Below the pieces are notes generated by a model that saw nothing but the letters and a program-made list of their open reading frames with translations, ran no database searches and was not told the DNA's origin. The translations under genes and the position numbers were made by a program. A stretch of DNA of 63,892 nt. It comes from DASZMJ01 sp035551935 (lineage in GTDB: Bacteria > Planctomycetota > Planctomycetia > Isosphaerales > Isosphaeraceae). Location: positions 1 to 63,892 of the forward strand of contig DASZMJ010000650.1 in assembly GCA_035551935.1 (NCBI GenBank), in the 5' to 3' direction. Positions within the stretch are counted from its first letter, which is position 1. Every line of letters begins with the position of its first letter. Shown here in pieces: positions 51,986-59,964 of this stretch.

Positions 51986-52036
51986 CGAGGGCCGAGCCGT
52001 AGGGCGTGGGAAACACGCCCTACGGCTCGGCCCTCG
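51986..52036 (-). terminator. 23-base perfect inverted repeat after the sigma factor gene
   Basis: Arms at 51986-52008 and 52014-52036 are perfect complements with a GGAAA-type five-base loop. The hairpin begins two bases after the stop of the minus-strand sigma factor gene (52038), an ideal terminator position, and lies about 90 bases upstream of the PVC-type gene. No long T run follows, so it may need a factor or act as an mRNA 3' stabiliser. Confidence 0.7.
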
Positions 52037-52037
52037 T

Positions 52038-55000
52038 TCACTTCGGGTCGGCCATCTCGATCCGGGCTTCGGCCTGGCCGTCGGCCAGCTCGACGCGGTG
52101 GATGTCGCGGATCGGCTGGCCGGGCTCGGAGTGGCGATAGGCCATCAGGGTGATGGGCCCTCGGGGGAGGCCGTCGAGGTGGAAGCGGCCGTCGGCGTCG
52201 GTCTCCATGAACCAGGTGCCGCTCGGGTAGATCGTGGTGTTGCTCCGGTCGACCGAGACGGAGATACCCGCCAGGGGCTTGCCGCGCGGGTCGACGACGA
52301 CCCCTTTGACCTCGCGGTCGGTGATCGGCAGGCGGAAGTCGGGGAGCTTGAGGCGCTCGCCCGGCTTCAGGCGGATGTCCGGCGACTGCCCCTTGGCGTG
52401 CCCCTCGGCCTTCGCGTAGAGCAGGTAATCGACGTCGGGGATGAGCCCGTCGATCGTGAACGACCCGTCCTTTGCGACCTCCGTCCCGGCGACGGGTACG
52501 TAATTGCCGAACCGCGGCTCGACGTCGCCAATGGCGACCAGCTCGAAGATGGCGTTCGGCAACGGCTGGCCGACCTCGTCGAGGACGCGGGCCGCGAGGC
52601 TCGCCGTCGCCTTCAACCGGATGTCGACCTTCGCCGGGTTGATCCGGTCGGCGTCGGGGACGCGGACGCGGGCGGCGAGGTGGCGGGCCGGGTGGACGAC
52701 GTCGATCTCGTGGTCGATGGCCGGGTCGAGGCCGATCAGCTCGAAGCGGCCGTCGGCGTCGGTCGTCGGCGCCGGGCGGGGGAGGCCCCGCTGGAGCAGG
52801 TTCACCGACGCCCCGGCGACGGGCTTGCCGTCGGGGTCGAGGGCGCGGCCCTTCACGATCAGGCCGCGGCTCAGGGTGAAGGTCAGGTCGGTGATCGGCC
52901 GGTCGACCTCCGGTTCGAGGTCGCGCTCGTGCGGCGAGGGCATCACGACGGCCGGCCCGGCGCCGCCGACGGGGGGTGTCGTCCGGGGCGTGTCGGGGAC
53001 GTAGCCGTCGGGCACCTGGAAGATCCGGAGCCGGCCCGAGCCCGGGGGCGCGACGAGCTTGAAGCGGCCGTCGGCGTCGGTCTCGCCCATGAAGCCGAAG
53101 CTCGAGGGCATCTCGCCGGGGCGGAGGTGGTGCTCGAAGGAGAGCTGGACCTTGGCGACCCCCTTGCCCGTGTCCTCCTCAACGACTCGGCCCGAGATCA
53201 CCGCCCCCTTCGGCAGTCGGAAGGTGTGCTCGACGACCTTCCGATCGCGGGGGACCTCGACGTCCGCGCCGGCCGCGGTCGCGTCGGACTTCCAGGACAT
53301 GACGTGGATGTCGTGCGTACCGGCGGGGAGGTTGTCGATCGTGAAGCGTCCGTCGGCGTCCGTCTTCCCCACGGGCCAATTGCCTCGGAGCACGTCGGCG
53401 CCCGCCGCCGGCTTGCCGGTCTCGTCGAAGACGACGCGGCCGACGATCCGGTGATTCGCCCGCTCGATGATGTAGGTGAAGTCCCCGGTGGAGACATGGT
53501 AGCGCTCCGGCCCGGCCTTGCCCCCGCGCGAGTAAGGGTTGTCCTTGTCGGGCTGGGGCGTGGCGGTCGTCGCGGCGTAGAGGAGGCTCCGCTCGATGCC
53601 GTCCCCCTGGGCGACGAGCGAAATGCGGCGGTCGCGAGGGAGGCCGGCGACGCGGAAGCGGCCGTCGGCGTCGGTCGTCGTCGCGACGGGAACCTTGCCG
53701 TTGGCCAGATCCAGGCGGCCCGTCGGGTCCCACGGGTCGAACTGGAGTTGCTTCGACTCGACCAGGGACGCAACCTCTCCCACGGCCACCCGGACCCCGG
53801 CGACGGGCTTGCCGTCGGGGTCGACCAGTCGGCCCGAGACGGCCGACTCACGGCCGAGCGTCAAGGCGATCGGCTCGCGGCGGTTGCGGGGGGTCAATTG
53901 GGCCCAGTCGAGGGCGCGGCCGGGGGCGATCGCGACGACGTCCCACGGGAAGACCTTCGTGTCGACCGGCTCGTCATCCTCCTTCACGAACGGAGGGGCG
54001 GCGACGTCCTTGAAGGCGAACCGGCCGTCCCTGTCGGTCGTCGCCTCGGCGAGGACGTCGGGCATCGCCTCGCCCCGATGGAAGATGCGGTCGATCTCCC
54101 GCGCGTTCATCCGGCGGACTCGCCAGCTCGTCCATTCGCGGAGGTAGACCTTCGCGCCGGCGATCGGCCGGCCGGCCTCGTCGCGGACCTGTCCCGAGGC
54201 CGAGAGCTTCCGGGCGCCGGGCTCTTGTTGCGCGGTGGCGGCGGGCGGGGTCGCCGTGGATTTGGGGGCGGCCTGGGGTCCCGGCTCGGCCACCCTGAGA
54301 GGATCGGCCGGCCGGCGAGGTGCGGCGAAGGTCCAGGCGGCGAGGCCGGCCATGCCGCCGAGCGTGACCGCCACCGCCGCGATCGTCTTGAGCTGGGTCA
54401 TTGCCATGGTCTTGAGCACCTCCTCGGTGAGGGCCGAGGCCGCCGCCGAGGCGGCCCCGGCGGTCGTGGCCGCGCGGACGGCGGCCTCGGCCCAGGCCGC
54501 GGGGACGGCGGCCCGGGCGTGTTGCTGGACGAGCAGGGTGCCGAGCACCGCCGGGGCGAGCGTCACCCCGCGACGCGACAGGCGGGCCCGGAGCCGTCCC
54601 CGGGCGCGGGCCAGGCGGCCCCGGATCGTGCTCTCCGAGGTGCCCAGCTCCTGGGCCGCCTGCTCGTAGGACAGGGCCGAGAAGTAGCAGAGGACGACCG
54701 GGGCCCGGAGCGAATCCGGGAGCCGCTCGACCTCCTCGAGCAGGGTGGGCCGGAGGTCGTCGCCGTCGCGATCGGCCCCGGCCACGGCGGGCACGGTCGG
54801 GGGTGACATGGCCAGGGCCTCCCGTTCGAGCGCGCGGCGGCGGGCGGCGGCGACGTTGGCCCGGCGCGCGACCCGGTACGCGACCCGGTAGAGCCAGGCC
54901 CCGACCGACCTTCCCCGGATCGACCCCGCCTTGCGGGCCAGGGCGAGGAAGACCGCCTGGAACGCGTCCTCGGCGTCGTGGCCGTCGCGGAGGATCCCCC

Positions 55001-55175
55001 GGCAGACGCCCAGGACCATCGGCCCGTGCCGCCCGACCAGCGCCGCGAACGCGGCCTCGTCGCGACGGGCGACGAACCGATCGAGGAGCTGGCCGTCGGC
55101 CAGGCCCGCGACGGCCCCCCCGTTGTAGAGCCGGTCCAGTTGCGACCACGCGGCGGCCTTCGGAGCGTTGACCAT
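52038..55175 (-). CDS. ECF sigma factor fused to seven carboxypeptidase-regulatory-like repeats
   Basis: A 1045-residue protein. Sigma region 2 (LLDRFVARRDEAAFAALVGR, YRVAYRVARRANVAAARRR) and region 4 (LPDSLRAPVVLCYFSALSYE, ESTIRGRLARARGRLRAR) form the first 205 residues; a membrane segment at about 258-284 (IAAVAVTLGGMAGLAAWTFA) follows. The rest is made of about seven beta-sandwich repeats opening with phrases such as SGRLVDPDGKPVAGV, VGRVVFDETGKPAAGA and KGVVVDPRGKPLAGIS, each with a TDADGRF motif. Such repeats are usually extracellular binding modules. Start: ATG 55175; GTG 55178 is equally compatible with the AGGAG box. Probably a membrane-tethered regulator responding to an envelope signal. 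Confidence 0.9.
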   Translation of the reverse strand: MVNAPKAAAWSQLDRLYNGGAVAGLADGQLLDRFVARRDEAAFAALVGRHGPMVLGVCRGILRDGHDAEDAFQAVFLALARKAGSIRGRSVGAWLYRVAYRVARRANVAAARRRALEREALAMSPPTVPAVAGADRDGDDLRPTLLEEVERLPDSLRAPVVLCYFSALSYEQAAQELGTSESTIRGRLARARGRLRARLSRRGVTLAPAVLGTLLVQQHARAAVPAAWAEAAVRAATTAGAASAAASALTEEVLKTMAMTQLKTIAAVAVTLGGMAGLAAWTFAAPRRPADPLRVAEPGPQAAPKSTATPPAATAQQEPGARKLSASGQVRDEAGRPIAGAKVYLREWTSWRVRRMNAREIDRIFHRGEAMPDVLAEATTDRDGRFAFKDVAAPPFVKEDDEPVDTKVFPWDVVAIAPGRALDWAQLTPRNRREPIALTLGRESAVSGRLVDPDGKPVAGVRVAVGEVASLVESKQLQFDPWDPTGRLDLANGKVPVATTTDADGRFRVAGLPRDRRISLVAQGDGIERSLLYAATTATPQPDKDNPYSRGGKAGPERYHVSTGDFTYIIERANHRIVGRVVFDETGKPAAGADVLRGNWPVGKTDADGRFTIDNLPAGTHDIHVMSWKSDATAAGADVEVPRDRKVVEHTFRLPKGAVISGRVVEEDTGKGVAKVQLSFEHHLRPGEMPSSFGFMGETDADGRFKLVAPPGSGRLRIFQVPDGYVPDTPRTTPPVGGAGPAVVMPSPHERDLEPEVDRPITDLTFTLSRGLIVKGRALDPDGKPVAGASVNLLQRGLPRPAPTTDADGRFELIGLDPAIDHEIDVVHPARHLAARVRVPDADRINPAKVDIRLKATASLAARVLDEVGQPLPNAIFELVAIGDVEPRFGNYVPVAGTEVAKDGSFTIDGLIPDVDYLLYAKAEGHAKGQSPDIRLKPGERLKLPDFRLPITDREVKGVVVDPRGKPLAGISVSVDRSNTTIYPSGTWFMETDADGRFHLDGLPRGPITLMAYRHSEPGQPIRDIHRVELADGQAEARIEMADPK

Positions 55176-55271
55176 CACCGACGTCTCCTCGCCCTCGTCC
55201 CTCGACGCCTATAGAGTGGCCCGGCGCCGGCCTCCCCTCACGCGCTTTTTCGCGATTCGGGGAAAAACAAG

Positions 55272-55320
55272 CGGGCGGGGCCGGCCGCCCGGGGGAGTCC
55301 CTGGCGACCGGCCCCGCCCG
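55272..55320 (-). terminator. GC-rich hairpin after the secreted protein gene
   Basis: CGGGCGGGGCCGG at 55272-55284 pairs perfectly with CCGGCCCCGCCCG at 55308-55320 (13 bases). It lies about 30 bases after the stop of the minus-strand gene at 55353 and about 100 bases upstream of the sigma factor start. On the minus strand TTGTTTTTCCCC follows the hairpin, a T-rich run consistent with intrinsic termination. Confidence 0.6.
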
Positions 55321-55352
55321 TCGAGGAGGGGCCATCGTGACGCGGCTTCGGG

Positions 55353-57431
55353 TCACTGCGTCCGCTGGAGGACGACTCGGGACCAGCCGGAGGGGTCGAG
55401 GGGGGAGACGTTGGTGATGGCGAAGTGGGGGATGTTGAGGTTGCCCATCGGGATGTCGATCGGCTGGCCGCGGAGCTTCGTGGCGAAGCCGAGCAACAGC
55501 GCACCGCGGCCGAAGCCCTGGACCTCGGCGGCCTTGCTCTCGTCGTCGTTGATGGCCTCGACGGTGGCGCGCGGACCGAGGTCGACGTCCTCGATCCGGC
55601 CCGAGAGCTTGATCGGCACGTTGCCGGCGGCGGGGGTGAACTTGTAGGAGATGGCGATCTCGGCGTCCGGCGACGAGAACCGATAGATCGTCGCCGGGGG
55701 CGCCCCGAGGAAGCCGCGGGCGGCCTGCGCCGGCGCGGGGACCTCGACAACGAAGTCGTGGACGATCGCCACGAGGAAGCCCCTCGCGTCGGCGCCGAAC
55801 TCGGGATCGCGGCCCGGCCACTTGACCCGGACGGCCAGCTCCTTCGGGTCATTCGCGGCGCGGGCCGTCGCGACGGCCTTCGAGAACGTCGCGAAGTCGA
55901 CGTTCCGCGCGACCTCGATCCCCTCGCGCGGCGGCGCGCCCGGCGGCACCTTGTGGGTGACGATCATCAGGTTCTCGACGTCCTTGGCGGCGGGCGACTG
56001 GAGATACCCGCGGCCGAGGTTGGTGAACAGCGACGGCAGGTGCACGTCGGCGACCACCCCCGGCTGGACCGTCGACAACTTGCCCGGCTGCGGCAGGTCG
56101 GCCCCGACCTGCTCCGAGGCGGCGGCCCACTTCAGGCGGCCGCCGACGATCGCGAACTCGGGCCGCGACCGCAGGGAAAGCTGGTCGATCTCGAAGTTCT
56201 TGAACCGCGCCGTGTCGTTGCCGACCAGGACGTTGCGCAGCCGCGCGTTCTGCTGGGCGGCGGCCTCGGTCGTCTTGATGTTGGCCAGCTCCATGGCGCT
56301 CTCGGGCACCTGGAGCCGCAGCTGCTTGATCGCCCCCTCGCGGACCTGCTCGGCGATCCGCTCGCGGTTGAAACCGACCATCGCGGCGATGGCGCGGCCG
56401 AGGCCGTGCCCCTCGGTCGGCGCCGCGGCGACGCTGGCGTTGACGCTGTGCGACTGCTGCGGCAGGAGCGACAGGCCGCTGGGGCGGATGACCCCGATGA
56501 TCGTGATCTCCGAGTCGTCCCGCGAGGTCGCCGCGAAGCTGTAGAGCTTCGTCGCGCGCTGGCCTTTCGGGTCGCTGGCGACCTGCTGGTTGAACCCCTG
56601 GATCGGCGTGATGTTCGTCGAGAGCTGCTTGTTGTAGAAGGTGATGCCGTCGTCGCTGGCCATCAGGCCGAAGCCGGTCATCGGGCCGGGAGTCACGTAG
56701 GTCCACTGGTTCTTCCAGTAGATCCAGCCGGGCACGACCACCGCGTGCTCGAGGAACGGCGTCAGCGAGTTGACGTCGGCGGTGGCCTCGAAGTTGGGGT
56801 GGTTGTACAGGTCGTGCAGGGCCGCCTCGAGCTCGCCGGAGGGCCCCCAGGGGTGGGACTTGTTGCCGGAGTCGAGCCGGTCGAGGGCCGAGTAGACCCG
56901 CTTCAGGGCGGCCTGCCGCGCCTGGACGGTCGGGGCCCCCTCGTAGTCCTTGAGGGCCTCGCCGAGGTCGTCGGCCACGAAGTCGACCCAGCGGTCGCGG
57001 TTGCCCCGGACGCCGGCGTCGGTCGTCGCCGGCAGGCCGTGGACGGTCTCCACCAGCCGACGCTCGGCCCAGGCGAGCCGGACGCGCGGCCGGAGCCAGT
57101 TCCGCAGCCCTTCGCGGACTTCGTTGGACGGGGGCCAGTTGATCCCCTGGAGCGAGACCGACATCTGGTAGAGCCGCCCCAGGGCCCGGAGCCGGCCGTC
57201 CTCGTCGGTCGCCGCGCCGTAGGCGCGGAGCTGGCCCTCGATCGCTTCGAAGAAGGCGTTCCAGCCCGGCGCGTTGGGGTCGGGTCGCGCACCGGGCTTC
57301 TCCCACGCGGCGCGGACGCGCGCGATCGACTGCTGGACCTCATAGTAGCTCGGCGACGCCGGCGCGGCCCCGAGCGAGGCCGCCGCCGCCAGGACGACGC
57401 CGGCGATCGTCATGCGAGACTTCCGTTCCAT
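55353..57431 (-). CDS. large secreted hypothetical protein
   Basis: A 692-residue protein I do not recognise. It opens with a signal peptide (RMTIAGVVLAAAASLGAAPA). The N-terminal third is helical with repeated Trp/Arg/Leu positions; the middle has FLEHAVVVPGWIYWKNQWTYVTPGPMTGF and an AIAAMVGFNRERIAEQVREGAI helix; the C-terminal third alternates beta strands (GFLVAIVHDFVVEVPAP, YRFSSPDAEIAISYKFTP). No Cys, no metal or haem motif is evident. It looks like a structural or binding protein of the periplasm or wall. It has its own terminator at 55272-55320 and lies 227 bases from the TPR gene upstream, so it is probably monocistronic. Confidence 0.8.
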   Translation of the reverse strand: MERKSRMTIAGVVLAAAASLGAAPASPSYYEVQQSIARVRAAWEKPGARPDPNAPGWNAFFEAIEGQLRAYGAATDEDGRLRALGRLYQMSVSLQGINWPPSNEVREGLRNWLRPRVRLAWAERRLVETVHGLPATTDAGVRGNRDRWVDFVADDLGEALKDYEGAPTVQARQAALKRVYSALDRLDSGNKSHPWGPSGELEAALHDLYNHPNFEATADVNSLTPFLEHAVVVPGWIYWKNQWTYVTPGPMTGFGLMASDDGITFYNKQLSTNITPIQGFNQQVASDPKGQRATKLYSFAATSRDDSEITIIGVIRPSGLSLLPQQSHSVNASVAAAPTEGHGLGRAIAAMVGFNRERIAEQVREGAIKQLRLQVPESAMELANIKTTEAAAQQNARLRNVLVGNDTARFKNFEIDQLSLRSRPEFAIVGGRLKWAAASEQVGADLPQPGKLSTVQPGVVADVHLPSLFTNLGRGYLQSPAAKDVENLMIVTHKVPPGAPPREGIEVARNVDFATFSKAVATARAANDPKELAVRVKWPGRDPEFGADARGFLVAIVHDFVVEVPAPAQAARGFLGAPPATIYRFSSPDAEIAISYKFTPAAGNVPIKLSGRIEDVDLGPRATVEAINDDESKAAEVQGFGRGALLLGFATKLRGQPIDIPMGNLNIPHFAITNVSPLDPSGWSRVVLQRTQ

Positions 57432-57658
57432 GCCACCATTCTCCCGGGTGTCGCTTCCTGTTCCCCACGATCTCGTTCCGGAACGAGGCAAGACCCTCCC
57501 TCGTATCGCCCGGCCGTCGGGCCCGTCGTGACCGCAAATCTTCCCCAGGGCGCCTGGACGCACCGAGGTTGCCGATTCTGCGGAAACGGAATGCCCGCGC
57601 ACGCGCCGCCACCGGGGCGGAGGGTGCGTTCAAGCCCGGGCCGGGTCGGCCCCGACGG

Positions 57659-58999
57659 TCATCGCGGCTGCGCGGGGGATGCCCCATCGGGACGGGCCGG
57701 GAGCCGCTCCAAGGCGGTGCGGGCCTCGTCGTTGTCGGGGTCGTGGCGCATCGCCTCGCGATACCAGGCGCGGGCCTCCCTGTTCCAACCCAGCCCCTCG
57801 CACGCACGCCCCATGCCGACCAGCATCGCCGGCTCGACCCGGTCGGGGTCCGATTCGTACACGTCGGCGAACGTCCCCCACGCCTCGCGCAGCGCGGCGC
57901 GGGCCTTCTGGATGCGGTCGCGGTCGGCCAGCCGGGCCTGGGCCTCGACGAGCCTGCCCTGGAGTGCCAGGACTCGTGAGAATTTGTAGGGATATTCATA
58001 CTGCCCCGGGTCGAGCCTCGCGGCGCGGGCGAAGGCCGCGGCGGCGGCGTCGAGGTCGCCGCGCGCCTCGGCCACGACGCCGAGGAACGCCTGCGTCTTG
58101 GCCCGATCGCCGGCCCCCTCCGGCCGGGCCGCCAGGACGTCGGCCAGCTCGTCGAGCCGGCCGAGCTTCTGGAGGACGTCCATGAGCTTCTCGCGCAGCT
58201 CCGCGTCGCCGGGATCGAGCGTCACGGCCCTGGACAACAGCTCGCGCGCCTCCTCCATGCGGCCCTCGCGGGCCCGCGCGGCGGCCAGGCCGCCGAGGGC
58301 GTGGGGGTCGTCCGGGTCCTTGGCGACCATCGTCGCCAGCGTCCTGGCGTTGACCTCCGGCGGCGCCTGCTCGAGTTCCAGCCGGGTCCGCATGACGAGG
58401 AAGCTCAGCTTCAGCCGCGCCGGCATCCGCTCGTATGAGTCCCAGGCCAGGGCGACGAAGTCGTCGTGCCGCTCCTCCAGGCCGTAGATCTGGAGCAGTT
58501 GCACCCGCGCGTCGAACGGGTGGCCGCGCCAGCCGTCGGGCGACCGCGCCACGCAGCCGCGGAACGCCTCCTCGGCCTCGCGAGCCCGGCCCAGGAGCCG
58601 CAGGGCCTGGCCGCTGACGTACAACGCCTCGGGCTTCTTGACCGACTCGTCCGAGATCCGCCGCAACGCGTCGACGATCCCCTCGTAGTCGCCCAACGCG
58701 GCCCGCGACCGGCTCAGGATCATCAAGGCGCGGGTGTTCCTGGGGTCGTTCGTCAGGTACGACTCGGCCATCTTCGCCGCGGCGGCGTACCGGCCCGCGG
58801 CGATGTAGTCTTCCGCCTTGACCAGGTCCGGGCGGCCGTCGCGGACCAGCAGGACCCAGCAGGTCCCCGCCAGGATCAACGCCGCCGCGATCGGGCCGGC
58901 GACCCCCGAGACCACCCCCCACGCCCTCCCCGCGCGCCTCGCCCTCGGGCCCGCGACCTTCGCGCGAGCGACCGCCTCGGCCTCCGCCTGCTCCTTCAT
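57659..58999 (-). CDS. membrane-anchored TPR protein
   Basis: A 446-residue protein with a short cytoplasmic N-terminus, one membrane segment (GPIAAALILAGTCWVLLV, about residues 35-52) and then eight or so tetratricopeptide units (for example YIAAGRYAAAAKMAESYL, GLAAARAREGRMEEARELL, RDRIQKARAALREAWG, WNREARAWYREAMRHDPDN). It would present a TPR superhelix outside the inner membrane as an assembly scaffold. ATG 58999 is chosen by family logic; the frame stays open upstream for 270 codons, but that part is the repeat element, in which all frames are open. Confidence 0.85.
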   Translation of the reverse strand: MKEQAEAEAVARAKVAGPRARRAGRAWGVVSGVAGPIAAALILAGTCWVLLVRDGRPDLVKAEDYIAAGRYAAAAKMAESYLTNDPRNTRALMILSRSRAALGDYEGIVDALRRISDESVKKPEALYVSGQALRLLGRAREAEEAFRGCVARSPDGWRGHPFDARVQLLQIYGLEERHDDFVALAWDSYERMPARLKLSFLVMRTRLELEQAPPEVNARTLATMVAKDPDDPHALGGLAAARAREGRMEEARELLSRAVTLDPGDAELREKLMDVLQKLGRLDELADVLAARPEGAGDRAKTQAFLGVVAEARGDLDAAAAAFARAARLDPGQYEYPYKFSRVLALQGRLVEAQARLADRDRIQKARAALREAWGTFADVYESDPDRVEPAMLVGMGRACEGLGWNREARAWYREAMRHDPDNDEARTALERLPARPDGASPAQPR

Positions 59000-59130
59000 C
59001 ACGCCGGCCCGGGGTTGGATGTTGCGATCGACCTTCTCCAGTCTACCCCGCCCCGACACCCCCCTCAAGCCGCACCGGGACTCGACAACGCCCCCGGCGC
59101 CTCGGCCTCGCGAGCGGCCCCGCGCCCACC

Positions 59131-59935
59131 CCCGAACCCGCCGGCCCGATGAACCAAAGTGGTCGGTGGGTTCGTTCGGTCGGCGGCGCGAGCCGGGGCC
59201 GAGGGCCGGGGTGGTCCTTCGGTTCGTTCCGCGCCGACGCGGGGCGAAGTGGCTTTGTTTCGATCGACGTCCCGGCCCTTCCCCCCTCGGCCCCGGCCCC
59301 TCGCGGCCGGCATTGGGTTCGTTTTCGCCGCCGATCCTGCCGCGGTGGGTTCGTTCGGCGCCGGCTTCGCCTCGCGGTAAAGCTTGCCCGGACGTCCCAT
59401 TGCCCCGTTCGGTTCGTTCCGAATCGCGGCCGATTGCCGGCACGGCCGCCCCAGCCTTCCCAATGCCCCGTTCGGTTCGTTCCGAAAAGCCGGGGGCCGG
59501 GGCTCGGGGGCGTCTTCGGTTCGTTCCGCGCCGGCGCATCGCCTCGCCGCCGACCTCGTCCCCGGCCCCCGGCCCCCGGCCCCCGACCCCCATCCCGAAG
59601 TGGGTTCGTTTCGCGCCGAGGCGCCGCTCGAAGTGGGTTTGTTTCGCGCCGAGGTGGCCTCGCCCCGCGCCCCCTCGGCCCTCCGGGACGTGAACGAAAC
59701 CGGACGGCCGTCGCCGGTTGCCGGGGCGCGCCGAGCCCGTCGGGCGCCGGCGGCCGGGGGCGGTTCGAGTCGGGGCGGTGGTCCTTCGCATCGAGAGGGG
59801 GACCAACACAAGGGCTCCGGGGTCGTCGTCGCGCGCAGTCCACCCCTCCCGCGAGGGGCGCTACCTCCTCAGTTGGAAATCGGGGCGAAAACCGGCGGGA
59901 ATTCCGGAAAAAGGGGCCGGCCGGTCGGGGCGCGC
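59131..59935 (-). repeat. composite repeat element, copy B (upstream of the TPR gene)
   Basis: This fills most of the 965-base gap 59000-59964. Read on the minus strand it is the same composite as copy A: leader block (59842-59935 on plus, with GCGAAAACCGGCGGGAATTCC), then about ten cores GGTTCGTTC or GGTTCGTTT on plus (59169, 59221, 59251, 59315, 59348, 59411, 59474, 59519, 59603, 59637), ending with GATGAACCAAAGTGG at 59149-59163. The order of unit types (two adjacent TTCGGAACGAACCGAACGGGGC units, then CCGAACGAACCCAC, then GAAAACGAACCCAA) matches copy A. All frames are open, so no coding support. Nothing else is seen at 59000-59130 and 59936-59964. Confidence 0.8.
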
Positions 59936-59964
59936 CTCCCGGATGCCTCGGGGCTCGGCGGGGC

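Noticed and set aside
50355..54806. A 1483-codon plus-strand open frame
   Set aside because: It is antisense to the PVC-type protein and the second sigma factor, both with clear domains; long antisense frames are expected at this GC content.
59000..59809. N-terminal extension of the TPR protein through the repeat element
   Set aside because: Same reasoning as for copy A: openness in all frames and no conserved domain.
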